64,000 bases of DNA, from NCBI RefSeq assembly GCF_041395345.1, contig NZ_JAWLAR010000012.1, forward strand, positions 1 through 64,000, given 5' to 3'. Source of the stretch: Dokdonella sp041395345 (GTDB lineage: Bacteria > Pseudomonadota > Gammaproteobacteria > Xanthomonadales > Rhodanobacteraceae). The stretch's first letter is position 1, and the number at the start of each line of letters is the position of its first letter. Under the pieces are notes generated by a model. That model was not told the origin of the DNA, did no database searches, and saw only the letters and a list, made by a program, of their open reading frames with translations. A program made the translations under genes and the position numbers. Shown in pieces: positions 42,478 through 52,319 of the stretch.

Positions 42478-43896
42478 TCAGGCGCGCAGATCCTTGTAGG
42501 CGGCCAGGGCCCACTGGCGCGAGGCATCCAGGTCGATCATCGGTGGCGGATATCCACAGCGTGCCAGAAGCCCGTTGTCCATCCACGGCCGATGGATCAG
42601 CGGCGCGGGCACATCCGAGAGTTCGGCTACCCAGCGGCGCACGTAGTCGCCTTGCGGATCAAACTTGATGCCCTGACCGACCGGATTGAAAATGCGGAAG
42701 TACGGCGAAGCATCGACGCCGCATCCGGCCGTCCATTGCCAACCTTGCGCGTTGTTGGCCAGATCGGCATCGACCAGGGTATCCCAGAACCAGCGCTGCC
42801 CGTGATGCCAGTGCTGGCGCAGATTCTTGGTCAGGAAGGAAGCAACGAGCATGCGGACGCGGTTGTGCATCGTGCCGCTCACCCAGAGCTCGCGCATGCC
42901 TGCATCGACCATCGGGATGCCGGTGCGGCCCTGCTGCCAGCGCCTGATGAACCCGACATCGTCATCTGCCCACTTGAAGGCATCAAAACGCGGGTTCAGA
43001 TTGCGCTCCGGCATGTCCGGAAAATGAAACAGCAGGTGCTGGGAGAATTCGCGCCAGGCCAGTTGCCGGAGAAAACCCTCGGCAGCATTCGCGTGTTCGG
43101 CATGGCCTGCCCTGCCTGACCGCTGGTCAAGCTCCCAGGCAATCTGCATGGGAGATATTTCTCCAAAATGCAGATGCGGCGACAGGCCGGACGTAGCATC
43201 GAGGTCCGGTCGGTCACGCTCGTCGACGTACTCGGCCAGGGAAGAATCGACGAAACCTGATAACGCCTTCGCGGCCGATGCTTCACCGCGCGACCAGCGG
43301 GCGTGCAGGCCCTCGTCCCAGTTGCGCGTCGGCAGCAATTCCAGCGCTGCCAGCTGCAACCCGGACCCGGCGCCGATCGAAGGCACTTTTTTCGGGCTCG
43401 GCAGCGGCGGGCGCAGTTGCAACTGCGTGCGCGCCTTGCGCCAGAACGGCGTGAATACGCGATACGGCTGATCCTGGTTGGTCTGCACCTCCCAGGGCTC
43501 GAACAACAGGGTCGCCTTGAAACTGCGGGCCTGCACGCCGCGTTCGCCCAGCACCCGCTTGATCTCGCGATCGCGACGCGTGATGGCAGGTTCATACAGC
43601 CGATTCCAATAGACCGCCGATGCGCCAAGCTCCTCCACCAGCCGCAGCAGCGCCTCCAGCGTCGGTCCGCGGGCCAGGTGCAAGGCCGAGCCACGCTCGC
43701 GCAAGTCCTTGTCGAGCGACTCCAGCGAACCGTGCAGCCACCACCGGCTCGCCGCACCCGGCGCCCAGGGCGCCTCTTCTTCGGGCGCATGGATATGGAT
43801 CGGCACGACCCGATCAAATGCATCCAGGGCAGCCGCCAACGCGGGATTGTCGGCGAGGCGCAGATCACGGCGAAACCAGACGAGGGCAGTCTTCAT
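42478..43896 (-). CDS. phrB: Deoxyribodipyrimidine photolyase
   Basis: A 472-residue class I CPD photolyase that repairs UV cyclobutane dimers with blue light. The N-terminal antenna domain begins TALVWFRRDLRLADNPAL. The FAD domain has FLRQLAWREFSQHLLFHFP, VDAGMRELWVSGTMHNRVRM and LVDADLANNAQGWQWTAGCG with the FAD contacts and the Trp electron chain, then ASPYFRIFNPV. Length and motifs match E. coli PhrB. It shares no operon; the WS/DGAT gene on the same strand starts 113 bases on. Confidence 0.95.
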   Translation of the reverse strand: MKTALVWFRRDLRLADNPALAAALDAFDRVVPIHIHAPEEEAPWAPGAASRWWLHGSLESLDKDLRERGSALHLARGPTLEALLRLVEELGASAVYWNRLYEPAITRRDREIKRVLGERGVQARSFKATLLFEPWEVQTNQDQPYRVFTPFWRKARTQLQLRPPLPSPKKVPSIGAGSGLQLAALELLPTRNWDEGLHARWSRGEASAAKALSGFVDSSLAEYVDERDRPDLDATSGLSPHLHFGEISPMQIAWELDQRSGRAGHAEHANAAEGFLRQLAWREFSQHLLFHFPDMPERNLNPRFDAFKWADDDVGFIRRWQQGRTGIPMVDAGMRELWVSGTMHNRVRMLVASFLTKNLRQHWHHGQRWFWDTLVDADLANNAQGWQWTAGCGVDASPYFRIFNPVGQGIKFDPQGDYVRRWVAELSDVPAPLIHRPWMDNGLLARCGYPPPMIDLDASRQWALAAYKDLRA

Positions 43897-43976
43897 GTCC
43901 GAAGCCTAGCAATTCCAGAAGGCAATTTGCCTCGGATGCGGCCTGAATTGCCCGCTGGCTGCCACAACTGCGCAGC

Positions 43977-43982
43977 TATACT
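43977..43982 (+). promoter_or_regulatory. Possible -10 box of the alpha-2-macroglobulin gene
   Basis: TATACT lies 31 bases upstream of the ATG in an otherwise GC-rich gap. The region 17 bases earlier (GCTGGC) is a poor -35, so only the -10 is persuasive. The position would leave a 5' leader of about 25 bases. Confidence 0.4.
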
Positions 43983-44013
43983 GTGCACGACGCGCCCTTG
44001 ATGGAATCTTCGC

Positions 44014-47000
44014 ATGTTGATCTCTCTCGCAGGACCCCACTCCAGTCGCGTATTCGCGATCGCCCTTGCGTCTTGCCTTCTTGGCCTCGCCGGCTGCGGC
44101 AAGCGCCCGGAATCGGTGCCCGAGGTGCAGGGCGAAAAGCCCGTCCAGGCCGAAGCCGCAGCGCCGACCGAGGCTGCCACTCTGGAGAGCGTTTCCGGAC
44201 ACGCGGAAATGTACCAGGGCCAGCTTGCCCTGGTTCTCGGGTTTCCGTTGCAACTGACCGGCACCCAGGATTTCGACAGCCAGCTGGTTGTCACCGGATC
44301 CAAGGGCGAAACGATCAGCGGCAGCTGGGTACTGGATGAGGAAGGCAAGACCCTGCGCTTCCCCTACATCGAGGCCAATGCCAGCTATACGGTTCGGATC
44401 AAGCCCGGCCTCACCGCGGTGGATGGCCAGACAAACTCGAGTGAAATCTCCAAGGACATCTTCACCGGGCCGCTGCAGCCAGCCGTGGGCTTCGCCGCGC
44501 AAGGCAGCGTGCTGCCGGCGCGGGAGTCTCGCGGCCTGCCTGTCGTGTCGGTCAACGTCAATGAAGTCGATGTCGAATTCCTGCGCGTGCGCGACGGCGA
44601 GATCGCCAATTTCTTCGCTGCCTACCAGAAGAACGGCCGCCGCGGCAGCTGGGATCTCGACCCGCAGTACGGCTGGTACGGGCGTGAAGGAAAACCCGTG
44701 GCGCAGATTGCCGACTCGGTCTACGCCAACCGTTTCATCCTTTCCGGCAAGGAGAACGAGCGTGCCCTCAACTACCTGCCGATCCAGAACATCCCCGAGC
44801 TGACCAAGTCCGGACTCTACTTTGCCGTGCTCAATCGGCCGGGCACATTCCGGGACGAGAAGGAAACCAGCTTTTATTTCGTCAGCGACATCGGCGTGCA
44901 TACCCGCGCCTACAAGGACAAGATGTTCGTACACACGGCATCGCTGAAGACCGGAGATCCGATCAGCGGCGTTGAAATTAGCGTCCTCGATGCGAACGGT
45001 GAAACCGTGGTCTCCGGCATTGGCGATGAAAGCGGCAACGCCATGTTTGCCTACAAACTGAACGCCCGCCACGTACTGGTTGCGCGCGCAGGCCGCGATG
45101 TCTCCATGGTGCCGTTCAATCAGCCAGCCCTGGACCTTTCCGAATTCGCTGTTTCCGGCCGCGGCGAAGCCTGGTTCGACGTATTCGCCTGGAGCGGTCG
45201 CGACCTCTATCGGCCTGGCGAGACAGTGCGCCTGTCGGCACTGTTGCGTGACAACGACGGCAAGTCGATCAAGCCGCAGCCGCTGTTCGTTTCACTCAAG
45301 CAACCCGATGGCAGACTCTATGCGGAATCCAGACTGGATCCGGGCGAACTCGGCTATTTCGAGTGGTCGCGCGAGATACCTGCCGATGCGCCGACCGGGC
45401 GCTGGCAGGTCGAATTCCGACTCGACCCGGCCAGCAAGGAGGCCACCCAGAGCCTGAGCCTGCGCATCGAGGAGTTCCTGCCCGAGCGCATGAAGCTCGA
45501 CCTCGCCAGCAGCCAGGAGACGCTCAAGCCCGATGAACCTCTGGACGTCGAAGTCCAGGGTGACTACCTGTATGGCGCTCCGGCTGCCGGCAACCGCTTC
45601 ACGGCGCGGCTGACCTTGAGCGCCGACGTACATCCGGTCGAGGCGCACAAGGACTACTACTTTGGCGATCCGCTGATCGAACTGCCGAAGGAGGCAAAGG
45701 ACGTCATCGACAGCAAGCTCGACGAGCAGGGACACCTGGTCGAAAGCATCACCTTGCTGGATGACAACAAGAGCGCACCAGTCGCCGCCGTGCTGTCCGG
45801 CAGCCTCTACGAGACCGGCGGACGCACGGTGACGCGCACGCTCAGGCGCACGGTCTGGCCGGCCGATGCGCTGGTCGGCATTCGCCCTCTGTTCGACGTG
45901 AAGGACGGTGCCAGCGCCAATGCCAACGCCGGCTTCGAACTGATTCGCAGCAACGCCGCCGGCGAATTGCTGGGCGGACAGAATCTGAAACTCAGCCTGA
46001 TTCGCGAGCGTCGCGACTACCACTGGGTCTGGGAAGCCGAGGGTGGCTGGCATTTCAACTACACCGAACGCTATGAGAACGCGGAATCACGCGAAGTCAG
46101 CATCGAAGCCGGCAAGGCGACCCGCTTCGATGTGCCGGTCGAATGGGGTGGCTACCGCATCGAAGTGGTCGATCCGGCGACTGGCCTGACCCTGCGCTTT
46201 CCATTCACCGCGGGCTGGAGCTGGAACGATGACAACCGTGGCGGTGAAGCGCGCCCGGACAAGGTCAAGCTGTCGCTGGACAAGCAGAGCTATCGCGCGG
46301 GCGATACGCTCAAGGTCACCCTGACCCCGCCGCATTCCGGCCCGGGCGTGCTGATCGTCGAATCCGACAAGATGCTGTACACGCGTAATATCGAGGCCCG
46401 CGCAGGCAGCGTCTTCGAGATCCCGGTCACCGAGGCCTGGGAACGGCATGACATCTATCTCACCGCCCTGGTCTTCCGTGGTGGTTCGGCGGCCGAGCGC
46501 ATCACGCCAGCGCGCGCCGTGGGCGAGGCCTTCATTCCGATGGATCGCAGTGCGCGCAAGGTGGATGTGCAGATCGAAGCGAGCAAGCTGATGAAACCGG
46601 AGACCGACCTCCCGGTCACCATCAAGGTGCCGAAACTGGCCGGCAAGAAAGCCCGGGTCACGGTATCGGCCGTCGACGTCGGCATCCTCAATATCACCCG
46701 CTTCGCCGTGCCGGACGCGAACAGCTGGTTCTTCGCCCAGCGCCGGCTCGGTGTCGATGCCTATGACCTCTACGGGCGCGTGATCGAAAGCTTCACCGGA
46801 AACACGGCCAAGCTGCGCTACGGCGGCGACATGGCGCTTGACGCCCTGCCGCAGGCCCGACGCCCGACCGCGAAGGTGCAAACGGTCGACCTGTTCGCCG
46901 GCCCTGTTGAGCTGGATGCGCAAGGCAACGCGAGCGTCGCTCTCAAGGTACCGGATTTCAATGGCAGCCTGCGCGTCAGCGCTCTGGTGTTCAGTGACGA

Positions 47001-48996
47001 TCAGTACGGCAAAGCCGATGTGGAAACCGTCGTGCGCGCGGACCTGGTTGCGGAAATCAGCACCCCGCGTGTCATGGCCCCGGGCGACAAGGCCATGCTC
47101 TCGCTCGACCTGCAGAACTTCTCCGGTGCCGAACGCAAGTTCAACGTGCGAGTCGAAGCCGACAAGCCGCTTGCCATCAGCAAAGGTACGCGCAGCCTGA
47201 GCCTGGCCGACAATGCCAAGAGCACCCTGGAATTCCAGCTCGATGCACTGGAAGGATTCGGCGTCGGCAAGATTCGCGTCGACGCCGAGGCGACCGAGGA
47301 CGGCGGCGAACCCATTCACATCCAGCGTGAATTCGAGATGGTCGTGCGCGCAGGCTGGCCGAGCGTGCTTCGATCGGACGCACGCTCGCTGGACACGCTC
47401 GCGCCAATCAGTCTTGGCAGCAACACGATGGATGGGCTCATACCCGATTCGGTGAACGCACGACTGACACTGAGCAGTCTGCCACCGCTGCCATTCGGCA
47501 CCGCGCTGTCCAGTCTGCTGCGCTATCCGTACGGCTGCGTCGAACAGACCACGAGCAAGGGCTTCGCAGCCTTGCTGCTGGATCAGGAGACGGCCGACAA
47601 GCTGCAAGTCGAAGGCCTCGACGCAGACGCGCGCAGGCAGCGCATCGAAGGCGCCATCGGCAGGATCGCCTCGATGCAGGCGGGTTCCGGGCTGTTCTCG
47701 ATGTGGGGCGGTGACAGCAGCGTGAATACCTTTATCTCGCCCTACGTCACCGAGTTCCTGCTCGATGCGCGCGAGGAAGGATTCGTGGTTCCCGAGGCGA
47801 TGCTGCAGAAAGCCCTGCAGCGCCTGTCCGACGACCTGTTGTCGGGCGGGCATCCCTACTACAACTACGACCAGTCCGATCACATGCGCTTTGCCGACGA
47901 GGCCTGGTCAGCCTATGTGCTGGCCAGGGTCAATCGTGCGCCGCTCGGTACCTTGCGTGCCCTCTACGACAATGAGCGTTCGAAGTCGCTGACGGCCCTT
48001 CCCCTGGTGCAACTCGGCATTGCACTCAACCTGATGGGAGATACCAAGCGCGCCGAGCAAGCCATCGACGAGGCCTTCGCGATGAAGGTCAATCGACCAC
48101 GCTGGCTGGGCGACTATGGCTCGGACCTGCGCGACACGGCCCTGATGGTTGCCCTGGTCGAGCGGCATGGCTTGAGCAAACCCGAATACGTCGGGCGCGT
48201 GTTCGAGCTGGCACGCCTGTTGAAGACCGATCAGCGTCAGGCCGAGCAATCCGCATCACGCTGGGGAGGAACCGGGAAACTCTACCTGAGCACCCAGGAA
48301 CAGGTTGCGATCGGTCGTGTGGGCAAGATGCTGATCAAGAATGGCGATGCCGTGGTCTCGGGCGAGCTCAGTGTCGGGGGCAACACGACCATGATCGCGC
48401 CGGACCGCATCTGGTCGCGCAACTTCATGGCCGATGCCCTGCGTGCCGGCGTGCAGCTGACGCCCAAGGGCGAACCACCGCTGTTCCTTTCCACCGATGT
48501 CGTCGGCGTTCCACGCACGGCACCGCCGGTCGACGACAGCATGGTTGCGATCCAGCGCAGCTATTTCACCCTGGACGGGAAACCCTGGGCACCGGGCCCG
48601 CTCAGGGAGGGCGATGCGTTGATCGTCGACCTCAAACTTGAAGCGCGCGAAGCCATGCCCGACGCCTTGCTGGTCGACCTGCTGCCCGGCGGTCTGGAAA
48701 TCGAAAACTTCAACCTGACCGATTCGAAGCAATGGGCTGACGTCGTCGTCAATGGCATCACGCTGAGTGATCGCAGCAGTGCCGCCGACGTGCAGCACGA
48801 GGAATTCCGCGACGATCGCTATGTGGCTGCGCTGTCGCTCGGGCAGGGACAGGAGGCCCATGTGTTCTATCTGGTGCGCGCGGTATCGCCGGGAAGCTAC
48901 GGCGTACCTCCGCCATTGGTGGAAGACATGTATCGACCCGAGGTGCGTGGCATTGGTCGCAGTGGAGTGAAGTCGATCGAGGTCGTGCAGCCGTAG
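44014..48996 (+). CDS. yfhM: Alpha-2-macroglobulin family lipoprotein (YfhM type)
   Basis: A 1660-residue periplasmic protease inhibitor. Lipobox LLGLAGC puts Cys28 as the lipidated residue. MG-type beta domains fill about 30-900, including RPGETVRLSALLRDNDGK (bait-region type). The thioester motif GCVEQ is intact with C1175 and Q1178, so it should trap proteases covalently. The family C-terminal complement-like domains follow. In E. coli this protein is paired with PBP1C, thought to guard against foreign or leaked proteases while PBP1C repairs wall; the same pair is seen here. The only long gene-free gap between them holds a REP doublet. Confidence 0.95.
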   Translation: MLISLAGPHSSRVFAIALASCLLGLAGCGKRPESVPEVQGEKPVQAEAAAPTEAATLESVSGHAEMYQGQLALVLGFPLQLTGTQDFDSQLVVTGSKGETISGSWVLDEEGKTLRFPYIEANASYTVRIKPGLTAVDGQTNSSEISKDIFTGPLQPAVGFAAQGSVLPARESRGLPVVSVNVNEVDVEFLRVRDGEIANFFAAYQKNGRRGSWDLDPQYGWYGREGKPVAQIADSVYANRFILSGKENERALNYLPIQNIPELTKSGLYFAVLNRPGTFRDEKETSFYFVSDIGVHTRAYKDKMFVHTASLKTGDPISGVEISVLDANGETVVSGIGDESGNAMFAYKLNARHVLVARAGRDVSMVPFNQPALDLSEFAVSGRGEAWFDVFAWSGRDLYRPGETVRLSALLRDNDGKSIKPQPLFVSLKQPDGRLYAESRLDPGELGYFEWSREIPADAPTGRWQVEFRLDPASKEATQSLSLRIEEFLPERMKLDLASSQETLKPDEPLDVEVQGDYLYGAPAAGNRFTARLTLSADVHPVEAHKDYYFGDPLIELPKEAKDVIDSKLDEQGHLVESITLLDDNKSAPVAAVLSGSLYETGGRTVTRTLRRTVWPADALVGIRPLFDVKDGASANANAGFELIRSNAAGELLGGQNLKLSLIRERRDYHWVWEAEGGWHFNYTERYENAESREVSIEAGKATRFDVPVEWGGYRIEVVDPATGLTLRFPFTAGWSWNDDNRGGEARPDKVKLSLDKQSYRAGDTLKVTLTPPHSGPGVLIVESDKMLYTRNIEARAGSVFEIPVTEAWERHDIYLTALVFRGGSAAERITPARAVGEAFIPMDRSARKVDVQIEASKLMKPETDLPVTIKVPKLAGKKARVTVSAVDVGILNITRFAVPDANSWFFAQRRLGVDAYDLYGRVIESFTGNTAKLRYGGDMALDALPQARRPTAKVQTVDLFAGPVELDAQGNASVALKVPDFNGSLRVSALVFSDDQYGKADVETVVRADLVAEISTPRVMAPGDKAMLSLDLQNFSGAERKFNVRVEADKPLAISKGTRSLSLADNAKSTLEFQLDALEGFGVGKIRVDAEATEDGGEPIHIQREFEMVVRAGWPSVLRSDARSLDTLAPISLGSNTMDGLIPDSVNARLTLSSLPPLPFGTALSSLLRYPYGCVEQTTSKGFAALLLDQETADKLQVEGLDADARRQRIEGAIGRIASMQAGSGLFSMWGGDSSVNTFISPYVTEFLLDAREEGFVVPEAMLQKALQRLSDDLLSGGHPYYNYDQSDHMRFADEAWSAYVLARVNRAPLGTLRALYDNERSKSLTALPLVQLGIALNLMGDTKRAEQAIDEAFAMKVNRPRWLGDYGSDLRDTALMVALVERHGLSKPEYVGRVFELARLLKTDQRQAEQSASRWGGTGKLYLSTQEQVAIGRVGKMLIKNGDAVVSGELSVGGNTTMIAPDRIWSRNFMADALRAGVQLTPKGEPPLFLSTDVVGVPRTAPPVDDSMVAIQRSYFTLDGKPWAPGPLREGDALIVDLKLEAREAMPDALLVDLLPGGLEIENFNLTDSKQWADVVVNGITLSDRSSAADVQHEEFRDDRYVAALSLGQGQEAHVFYLVRAVSPGSYGVPPPLVEDMYRPEVRGIGRSGVKSIEVVQP

Positions 48997-49030
48997 CAGG
49001 TGCGTCCTGGTGCCGACAAGGCAAATCGTT

Positions 49031-49119
49031 CGTAGGGGCGGGTCTCAGACCCGCCCGCTTTTCAAGAAACTCGACAGATCGATAGAAGAGCGCGTGGGTC
49101 TGAGACCCGCCCCCACACG
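49031..49119. repeat. REP doublet (REPIN-like), inverted pair
   Basis: Two palindromic units in opposite orientation: 49031-49058 (core GGGCGGGTCT-C-AGACCCGCCC) and 49092-49119 (core GTGGGTCTGAGACCCGCCC), with about 33 bases between. The second is close to the reverse complement of the first, including the CGTAGG/CACACG flanks. The pair could form one long hairpin. This layout is typical of REPINs mobilised by RAYT transposases; no RAYT gene is in the window. It fills most of the 207-base gap between the A2M gene and pbpC. Confidence 0.85.
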
Positions 49120-49203
49120 AACGTCGAGTCGGACTTCGCATCGCTCCAACTTCAATGGCTCAAGCGCAGAGGGCGCCAGCAACAGAAACGCCGACGCACA
49201 TAG

Positions 49204-51585
49204 ATGACTCAATCGGACAAAAGGGAATCCAATCCTAAAGCCCCGCTGCGACGACGTCGATGGCTGAAGCGGGCGGTCGTCGCAGGGATGGTTCTGTTGT
49301 TGCTCGCCCTTGTTCTCGATCGCGTGTTTCCTCTTCCATTGCCGGATCCTGATCGTGGCAGCACGGTTGTCGTCGCGCGCGATGGATCTCCGTTGCGTGC
49401 GTTCGCGGATGCCGAAGGAATATGGCGCTACCCGGTTCCGATGGAGGAGGTTTCGCCGCTTTACCTTGAGGCACTGGTTGCCTACGAGGATCGCTGGTTC
49501 TGGCGGCACCCGGGGATCAATCCGATTGCGGCCTTGCGCGCATTCGGCCAGATGATCTGGAACCGACGCATCGTTTCAGGTGGCTCCACGCTGACCATGC
49601 AGGTCGCTCGCATCCTCGAACCGCATTCACGCAGCTTCGGCGGCAAGCTTCGACAGAGTCTGCGAGCCCTGCAGCTGGAAGCGCATTTGTCCAAGCGCGA
49701 GATCCTCGAGCTGTACCTGGACTACGCTCCGTTTGGTGGCACGCTGCAAGGCGTCGAGGCGGCGTCCTGGGCCTATCTCGGCCATTCGGCCAGCCGCCTT
49801 TCGCATGCGGAGGCCGCCCTGCTCACGGTACTGCCGCAGGCGCCGAGCCGCCTGCGCCCGGATCGCGAGCCCGAGGCCGCCAGAGCCGCGCGCGACAAGG
49901 TTCTCGAGCGCATGGCCGCGCTTGATGTCTGGACAACCGAAAAAGTGAAGGACGCCCGCATCGAACCCGTTGTTGCGCGCAGTCTGAAACCGCCACTGAG
50001 CGCAGCCCTGCTCGCGCGCCGCCTGCACCAGGCGCAGCCGCGTGCCCGACGCATCGAAACCAGCATCGACATCGAACTCCAGCGCAGTGTGGAAGCGCGC
50101 GTTCGCAACTATCTGGCGCGGCTTCCGGAGCGCACTTCCGCGGCATTGCTGGTCATCGACAACGACGACCTTTCGGCACAGGCCTATGTCGGCTCGGCCA
50201 TGTTTGCCGACGAGGCACGCCTGGGCCATGTCGACATGGTGCGCGCATGGCGCTCACCGGGTTCGACGCTCAAGCCCTTTCTCTATGGCATGGCCATCGA
50301 TGACGGCCTGATCCACTCCGAGAGCCTGCTCGTCGATGCACCGCAATCCTTTGGCAGCTATCGTCCGGGCAATTTCGACCTCGCCTTCAATGGGCCTGTC
50401 GGGGCGGCAGAGGCATTGCGCCTGTCCTTGAACATTCCGGCAGTGGACCTGCTCGACCGTGTCGGGCCCGCGCGTTTCTCCGCGCGCCTGGCCAACACCG
50501 GATTGCAGCTGCAACTTCCACGCGGCGTTCAGCCCAACCTGTCGATCATTCTTGGCGGCGCCGGCGCGCGCATGGAGGATCTGGTCGGTGCCTACGCGGC
50601 TTTCAATCGCAAGGGAATCGGCGGGACGGTCCGTTTTTCTGCGCAGGACCCCCACATCGAACGACGCGTGCTCTCCGAAGGTGCGGCGTGGATCATCCGC
50701 GAAATCCTCGAAGCCAATCCGCGACCGGGCTATCGCGCCGACACCTTTGACACCGGATCGCGTCCGCGCGTCGCCTGGAAGACGGGGACCAGTTACGGTT
50801 TTCGCGATGCCTGGGCGATTGGCGGCACTCGCCAGTACACTGTCGCCGTCTGGATCGGCCGTCCGGATGGTACGCCGATGCCGGGACAGTATGGTGCCGT
50901 CACGGCGTTGCCACTGATGTTCCAGGTTGTCGACAGCCTGCCCCGTTCGGCGCTGTACGCGGTGCCTGAATCGGCACCGGCCGGCGTTACCGAGCGCGAG
51001 ATCTGCTGGCCGCTCGGCCTTGCGTTCGATGCGGCGCATCCGGAACTCTGCCAGCAGAAGATGGATGCCTGGGTGCTCGACGACGTGCTGCCTCCGACCT
51101 TGCCGGAGCGCGACGCTGGCAACTGGAGCAGCGGTATCGTCAGCGTGCGTATCGATGCGAACAGCGGCAAGCGACTCAGCCTGGGCTGCAGCGCCAGCGA
51201 GGTTCGTGAAATCTCCATTCCGCGTTGGCCATCACTGGCCTATCCATGGCTGTCGAAGAGCCAGCGACAACGCTCCAGCCTGCCACCCCTTGCAGCCCGG
51301 TGTTCCGACGACGGCCTGGAAGGAATGCAGGCATTGCGCATCGACGGGATTGCCGATCGCACCAGCGTCGCGCGCGCGCCGAACAGCGACAAGCCGGCCA
51401 TCGTCAGACTCCGCGCGCTGGGAGTATCGGGAGACGTAAGCTGGCTAGTCAACGGGCGCCTGCAAGCCAGCACCAGCGGCTCGCAATCATGGGAATTGCC
51501 ATTCCCCGAAACCGGTGAGCAGACCATTACCGCGATGACGAATGGAGGCCGCTGGGCCCAGGTGAGAGTCAACGTGCTGCGCTAG
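49204..51585 (+). CDS. pbpC: Penicillin-binding protein 1C
   Basis: A 793-residue bifunctional peptidoglycan synthase. A basic N-terminus and membrane helix (RAVVAGMVLLLLALVLDRVF) anchor it. The transglycosylase domain has YEDRWFWRHPGINPIAA and GGSTLTMQVARIL. The transpeptidase has S354-T-L-K357 (SxxK) in RSPGSTLKPFLYG and KTGTSYGFRDAWAIGG (KTG). A C-terminal domain of about 100 residues typical of PBP1C closes it. The gene follows the A2M gene as in E. coli yfhM-pbpC, which suggests a joint role in wall repair after attack. Confidence 0.96.
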   Translation: MTQSDKRESNPKAPLRRRRWLKRAVVAGMVLLLLALVLDRVFPLPLPDPDRGSTVVVARDGSPLRAFADAEGIWRYPVPMEEVSPLYLEALVAYEDRWFWRHPGINPIAALRAFGQMIWNRRIVSGGSTLTMQVARILEPHSRSFGGKLRQSLRALQLEAHLSKREILELYLDYAPFGGTLQGVEAASWAYLGHSASRLSHAEAALLTVLPQAPSRLRPDREPEAARAARDKVLERMAALDVWTTEKVKDARIEPVVARSLKPPLSAALLARRLHQAQPRARRIETSIDIELQRSVEARVRNYLARLPERTSAALLVIDNDDLSAQAYVGSAMFADEARLGHVDMVRAWRSPGSTLKPFLYGMAIDDGLIHSESLLVDAPQSFGSYRPGNFDLAFNGPVGAAEALRLSLNIPAVDLLDRVGPARFSARLANTGLQLQLPRGVQPNLSIILGGAGARMEDLVGAYAAFNRKGIGGTVRFSAQDPHIERRVLSEGAAWIIREILEANPRPGYRADTFDTGSRPRVAWKTGTSYGFRDAWAIGGTRQYTVAVWIGRPDGTPMPGQYGAVTALPLMFQVVDSLPRSALYAVPESAPAGVTEREICWPLGLAFDAAHPELCQQKMDAWVLDDVLPPTLPERDAGNWSSGIVSVRIDANSGKRLSLGCSASEVREISIPRWPSLAYPWLSKSQRQRSSLPPLAARCSDDGLEGMQALRIDGIADRTSVARAPNSDKPAIVRLRALGVSGDVSWLVNGRLQASTSGSQSWELPFPETGEQTITAMTNGGRWAQVRVNVLR

Positions 51586-51836
51586 ATTGGCAAGCATGCT
51601 CTGTACGGAATGCCTGGAACCATTCCTGCCCCGAGAGAAGCTGCCACAGGCACACGATGTTGCGAGCCGGCAATGAATCTGCGCCCCAGGCGTACCCTGA
51701 TTCGCCTGTCGGCCACCCGCTCTAGAGGGAAAACCGGCGGCCAGGTGCTCCGGCCGAGCAGGTGCATGCCGCGCGAGACAGCAATCAATGGCACGCCCGA
51801 GTAGAATCCCCGCATCAGATCCCGGAACTGCGAACC

Positions 51837-52319
51837 ATGCCCTCTTTCGACATCGTATCCAAACTCGATTCGCACGAAATGACCAATGCGGTCGACCAGG
51901 CCAATCGCGAACTCGACAAGCGCTTCGACTTCAAGGGAAGTGGCGCGACATTCGAACTGACCGATGGCGTCGTCATACTCAAGGCTGATGCCGAATTCCG
52001 GCTCAAGCAGATGCAGGACATTCTGCTGCAGCGCCTGACCGCACGCGGCATCGACGTGCGGTGCGTCGACATCGCCGAACCCGAGGTCAATCTGGCAACG
52101 GCCCGTCAGAACGTCACGCTCAAGCAGGGTATCGAGCAGCCGCTCGCGAAGAAGATCATCAAGCTGATCAAGGATTCGGGCAGCAAGGTTCAGGCTCAGA
52201 TTCAGGGAGATCAGCTGCGCGTGACGGGCAAGAAGCGCGACGAACTGCAATCCACGATCGCCCTGCTGCGCGCGAGTGATATCGAAATGCCGCTGCAGTT
52301 CGAGAACTTCCGCGACTAG
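51837..52319 (+). CDS. yajQ: YajQ family nucleotide-binding protein
   Basis: A 160-residue protein with the double ferredoxin-like fold: MPSFDIVSKLDSHEMTNAVDQ at the start, then FDFKGSGATFEL, then KKIIKLIKDSGSKVQAQIQGDQLRVTGKKRDELQ and the end IEMPLQFENFRD. Xanthomonas YajQ (XC_3703) is a c-di-GMP receptor that alters transcription of virulence genes. ATG at 51837 gives family length; the frame extends upstream without support. Its last codons overlap by 4 bases the end of the convergent hybrid kinase. The upstream gap 51586-51836 holds no clear gene. Confidence 0.93.
   Translation: MPSFDIVSKLDSHEMTNAVDQANRELDKRFDFKGSGATFELTDGVVILKADAEFRLKQMQDILLQRLTARGIDVRCVDIAEPEVNLATARQNVTLKQGIEQPLAKKIIKLIKDSGSKVQAQIQGDQLRVTGKKRDELQSTIALLRASDIEMPLQFENFRD

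Noticed and set aside
46087..47883. 598-codon minus-strand frame inside the alpha-2-macroglobulin gene
   Set aside because: The plus strand has the lipobox and thioester motif; the antisense frame is low-complexity and has no start signal.
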